From DUZB01 sp964407525 (GTDB taxonomy: Bacteria > Desulfobacterota > DSM-4660 > Desulfatiglandales > Desulfatiglandaceae), in the NCBI GenBank assembly GCA_964407525.1, contig CAYOWC010000089.1, positions 1-16,529 on the forward strand: 16,529 nt of DNA, given 5' to 3'. A program made the translations under genes and the position numbers. This document shows, one piece after another, positions 14,038-16,529 of the stretch (the stretch's first letter is position 1; each line of letters begins with the position of its first letter). The notes beneath the pieces are model-generated. The model saw only the letters and a list, made by a program, of their open reading frames with translations, did no database searches and was not told the origin of the DNA.

Positions 14038-15330
14038 TCATATAGAGGAAGGTATCCCGGTCAGCCTCTTCTGAAAAAACAGGGCAACCCCCAGACAGAT
14101 AGAAACCACCAGAAAGCACAAAAGAAAAGCATCCTGATAGGCCACCACGGGGTAGATGCCGTCCACCCTGCCCGCCCGGTCTAAAATAGCCCCGGTCCAG
14201 ACCTGAAAAATTGCCACCCCCACAAACGGAAAAGGATTAAGGAGACCAGTGGTGAGCCCCAGGATCGATGCCGGGGTGGTGTCTCTCACCAAGGCCCACA
14301 GGATTGTTCCCAGACCCCCGGAAGCCCCACCCAGAATCAACAAAATGGATAAGGTCCCCAAAATCCCCAGATTGTTTCCGGCGAACACCAAACATGCCCA
14401 TAAGACTGTTTCCATAGCCAGAATGCCGATGAGTACCCGCACTTTATTCAGATGGAACCGGCTGGAAAGCCAGCCCGTGAAAGGGGCCCCCAGGATCAGG
14501 CCAATGGGGATGACCATATTGAACATGCTGGCATGAAAAAGATCCATGCTCAGCAGGGACATGAGGAAAGTGGTTGCCCAGAGACCCTGGAATGTGAGAT
14601 AGGTCCCAAAGGCCCCGAAGAAGATAGCTCCCATTATCCAGAAACGAAGAGAGCTGAAGATGTGAAAGGTCGATTTCAGAGGACCAACGGCCCTTTCGCC
14701 TTCGGATGGAGTGCTCTTTTCGTGGGACGTGGCAGCCTTTGGAAGGGGGTTCCTAATAAGCAGAAAAGCACCAAGGGCGAGTCCCAGAGTAATGGCGCCG
14801 ATCCCCATGAAAGTACCCCTCCAGCCCCACATCTGGGCTGCCCAGGCCAAGGGGGTGGTGGCGACAATGGCCCCGAGATTTCCCAATGCCAGAAGGGTCC
14901 CGGTCAGGGTGGCGAACTCTTCTTCCCGAAACCATTGGGAAAAGGCCTTCATGCCGGGGACAAACACGCCCCCCACACCAAAACCGATAAGAGCCCGACC
15001 CGCTGAGGCCCACTCGATGCTGGGGGCCAGCCCAAAAAGAAAACAGCCCAGGGCCGCAACCAGGGTCCATCCGGACACCACCCAGCGGGGACCCCATCGA
15101 TCCGCAAGATAACCAACCACAGGCTGCTCAAAAGCATAGAGGTAGAAGTACATGGAGGACATGAACCCCAGGACCGTGGCGTTGACATCAAAGGTAGCCA
15201 GGAGATCAGGAGCGATAACCGATGTGGAGACCCTGTGAAAATAAGCGAAAAAGTAGACGGCCGCGATGGCGCCAAAGACCGTCCAGCGGCCACCCCAGGG
15301 GGATCTTTTTTGTTTTTGATAGGACATCAT
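14038..15330 (-). CDS. MFS transporter
   Basis: A 430-residue, twelve-helix major facilitator protein of the inner membrane, probably importing a small organic anion or nutrient. FFAYFHR (27-33) in helix 1 recalls the organophosphate:phosphate antiporter and related anion families, and the loop 2-3 motif GYLADRWGPR (73-82) is standard for the superfamily. A charged central loop (about 195-215) separates the two six-helix halves. Substrate cannot be assigned. ATG 15330 is followed by a second ATG at 15327; ribosome site is weak. The start overlaps the stop of the GIY-YIG pseudogene (ATGA), so the transporter may once have been translated by coupling to it. Its end converges on the VCBS-type gene with 94 bases between and no clear terminator. 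Confidence 0.9.
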   Translation of the reverse strand: MMSYQKQKRSPWGGRWTVFGAIAAVYFFAYFHRVSTSVIAPDLLATFDVNATVLGFMSSMYFYLYAFEQPVVGYLADRWGPRWVVSGWTLVAALGCFLFGLAPSIEWASAGRALIGFGVGGVFVPGMKAFSQWFREEEFATLTGTLLALGNLGAIVATTPLAWAAQMWGWRGTFMGIGAITLGLALGAFLLIRNPLPKAATSHEKSTPSEGERAVGPLKSTFHIFSSLRFWIMGAIFFGAFGTYLTFQGLWATTFLMSLLSMDLFHASMFNMVIPIGLILGAPFTGWLSSRFHLNKVRVLIGILAMETVLWACLVFAGNNLGILGTLSILLILGGASGGLGTILWALVRDTTPASILGLTTGLLNPFPFVGVAIFQVWTGAILDRAGRVDGIYPVVAYQDAFLLCFLVVSICLGVALFFQKRLTGIPSSI

Positions 15331-15581
15331 GGCCTGCCGATCGTTTCGAGAAATCTGGCAATGTCGCGTTTTTTGATTTTCCTTTCTAATACCATCGCCT
15401 CATCTCGTATCTGGAATTTCTGGATATTAACCTACTTCCAAGGGCCTTTGAACCGTTTGGTAGTTTTTGAGAGACGGTAGCCCGGATCGTTGTGTTCACG
15501 CAAACGGCGCTCAACATCTGAAGTGTACGCACATTATCTCCCCGATGTTTCGCTCTGAATAATGTACACCCAGAAGGCCAC
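15327..15581 (-). pseudogene. GIY-YIG nuclease-family pseudogene (UPF0213-like)
   Basis: Read on the minus strand from GTG 15581, one frame gives VAFWVYIIQSETSGR, a TAA stop (15536-15534), then CAYTSDVERRLREHND...LSKTTKRFKGPWK, a TAG stop (15434-15432), then VNIQKFQIRDEAMVLERKIK and KRDIARFLETIGRP ending in TGA (15329-15327). This is recognisably a whole GIY-YIG domain of about 84 codons in a single frame: VYIIQSE start, YTSDVERRLREH middle, and the ...EAM..ERKIKK end typical of small UPF0213-type proteins. The YYxG part of the second signature is degraded at the TAA, and TAG most simply replaces a leucine TTG. The two stops make a functional product unlikely. The terminal TGA overlaps the MFS start codon. 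Confidence 0.85.
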
Positions 15582-15881
15582 GGTTTGTTTCAAATATAAA
15601 ATAAAAAACCCGGCTATTTTCTCGCCTGGGCTTTCTTTATGTGATGGCTCCCCCTGGTGGACGCACTTCGACCCCAATTTGCCAGCCCATCGAAAGGGGT
15701 GATAGATACCATTCTTGTTGCTAAGATGCAATTAAATGATGGGTTTCTTGCCAAAGGGGAAATGACAAAATTTGAGTGGGCCATTTTTTTTACTTAAGTT
15801 TTTCAGGATTATGCCGATGTTACTGTGAAGGAACTGTTTCTGTTCATAGGCAAAAAAGCAGTGAAAGGAGTGACGTTGCAG
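15582..15881. other. Gap between GIY-YIG pseudogene and the right-edge gene
   Basis: This 300-base stretch holds no convincing gene. It contains a minus-strand terminator-like hairpin (15603-15630), an imperfect stem pairing GATGGCT (15643-15649) with AGCCCATC (15684-15691), and the AT-rich upstream region of the plus-strand gene at 15882. Open frames here are short and do not resemble protein families apart from the part that joins the pseudogene. Confidence 0.5.
15603..15630 (-). terminator. Minus-strand intrinsic terminator-like hairpin
   Basis: On the minus strand CCCAGGC (15630-15624) pairs with GCCGGG (15614-15609) around a 9-base loop, with one bulged base, and runs into TTTTTTATTTTAT. 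It lies just before the GIY-YIG pseudogene, so any minus-strand transcript arriving here comes from a stretch without a recognised gene. Confidence 0.55.
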
Positions 15882-16529
15882 ATGAAAGACAATTATGGCC
15901 TGAAAAAATGCTTTTTGATGTTTCTATCGACGCTGTTCTTTGTGTCGGCGGTATCCGCTCAGGAGAAACCATTTCTCATACTTGATGGGCCCGATGTAGT
16001 ACAGGTGGGCAAGTCGCTGACCTATTCCGTTTCCACCCGGGGGGGAACAGACACCCGCTACACGTGGCGACTGGGTTACACGTCAAAAAATGCGGCTACA
16101 ATTAAAGACGGCATCCTCACTGCCCTCAATCCCGGAATTGTCGGCATTCACGTAAATGGCAACGACACCGGCGCCACGGCCGAACTTCATGTGCAGGTGG
16201 TCACGAATAAGAACCGCAGCGTGACCATTACCGGCCCGGATAAGGTGGCCATTGGCAATACAGCCGCCTTTTCTGCCAGCAGAGGGGCCGTTTCCGATGG
16301 AAACTACGCCCGGTTCATTTTTTACAGCAACGACGCTCAAAAGATCGCCGCGATAAATACCGATACCGGCGAGCTTGAAGGACTCAGAGAGGGACCGGTC
16401 ATCATCGGCGCGATGGATTTGCTTACGGGCCTGTCGGGCGAAAAGACGGTACTTGTTGTCGCATCGGAAAAAACAGGGTCAACCGGAAGCAATGTGGAAT
16501 CCTTTTCGTCAAGAATGACAGCAAGTCAT
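15882..16529 (+). CDS. Secreted protein with probable Ig-like domains (partial, runs off the right edge)
   Basis: An open frame of 216 codons runs from ATG 15882 to the window edge without a stop. The first 28 residues form a signal peptide (LKKCFLMFLSTLFFVSAVSAQE, cleavage near SAVSA-QE). The rest is rich in Gly, Thr, Val and Asn in a repeated beta-strand style: ILDGPDVVQVGKSLTYSV, then ITGPDKVAIGNTAAFSA, two matching GPD(x)V..G...(T/A)(Y/F)S blocks about 95 residues apart, the way bacterial Ig-like (Big/PKD-type) domains begin. It is probably an exported surface or adhesin-like protein whose main part lies beyond the window. AAAGGAG (15864-15870) is 11 bases before ATG; TTG 15876, in frame and 5 bases from it, is a real alternative start. 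Confidence 0.8.
   Translation, partial: MKDNYGLKKCFLMFLSTLFFVSAVSAQEKPFLILDGPDVVQVGKSLTYSVSTRGGTDTRYTWRLGYTSKNAATIKDGILTALNPGIVGIHVNGNDTGATAELHVQVVTNKNRSVTITGPDKVAIGNTAAFSASRGAVSDGNYARFIFYSNDAQKIAAINTDTGELEGLREGPVIIGAMDLLTGLSGEKTVLVVASEKTGSTGSNVESFSSRMTASH

Noticed and set aside
14452..15006. 184-codon plus-strand open frame antisense to the MFS gene
   Set aside because: Composition dominated by Gly, Pro, Lys and Glu, the usual antisense of a hydrophobic gene; no motif and no ribosome site.
15640..15720. tRNA or tRNA remnant on the minus strand ending in TCCACCA
   Set aside because: No acceptor 5' partner for TGCGTCC and no pairing T-arm or D-arm could be drawn; kept only as a comment on the terminator.
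15838..15890. Possible cyclic-di-GMP (GEMM) riboswitch before the right-edge gene
   Set aside because: GGCAAA and a GAAA tetraloop-like run are present, but the flanks do not pair and the conserved ACGCAAAGCC part is absent.
15776..15985. 69-codon plus-strand open frame at the right-edge gene
   Set aside because: Its second half lies out of frame over the signal-peptide region of the gene starting at 15882, which has a far better ribosome site and product.

Overview
The window looks like chromosomal DNA from an anaerobic, Gram-negative bacterium of the Desulfobacterota (deltaproteobacterial, sulfate-reducer or syntroph type). The evidence is indirect: an LPS-export permease implies an outer membrane, FdhD plus MobA imply molybdenum/tungsten formate dehydrogenases, methylmalonyl-CoA epimerase implies propionyl/methylmalonyl-CoA metabolism, and heptamer/octamer arrays lie between genes. 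The taxon is inference. No rRNA, functional tRNA, CRISPR array, transposase or phage gene was seen.

Region 1 (89-8677, all + strand) is an envelope-glycan gene train: an ArnT/PMT-type lipid-linked-sugar transferase, a membrane-anchored BNR/sialidase-fold protein, an unrecognised multi-pass membrane protein, an ArnC/GtrB-like polyprenyl-phosphate sugar synthase, a YbhN/UPF0104-type membrane protein, an LptF/LptG-family permease, and a fusion of a WecA/MraY-type phosphosugar transferase with the membrane and nucleotide-binding half of a CapD-like protein. Most junctions overlap by a few bases (ATGA or GTGA), so translation is probably coupled. The break is a 240-266 base gap before the GT2 gene that holds two octamer arrays. 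Together the genes could load a sugar on undecaprenyl phosphate, move it across the inner membrane, attach it to lipid A or another surface glycan, and export the product.

Region 2 (8678-8863) is a gap between convergent genes, filled by an imperfect inverted repeat resembling a small non-coding element.

Region 3 (8864-11377, - strand) is an fdhD-mobA-CNNM/CBS operon with overlapping genes. Region 4 has an IF-1 gene with a TTG start (+), a methylmalonyl-CoA epimerase gene (-), and an exported protein with a CsgG/TolB-like N-terminus and FG-GAP/VCBS-type calcium-binding motifs (+).

Region 5 (14038-15630, - strand) is an MFS transporter gene preceded by a GIY-YIG nuclease-family pseudogene. 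That pseudogene has two in-frame stops, and its terminal stop overlaps the MFS start codon. Region 6 (15882 to the right edge, +) is the start of a secreted protein with probable Ig-like repeats, cut off by the window end.

No single known defence or secretion system was recognised. The most interesting items are the glycan train with its BNR and unknown membrane proteins, the WecA-CapD fusion, the GIY-YIG pseudogene, and the repeat arrays.
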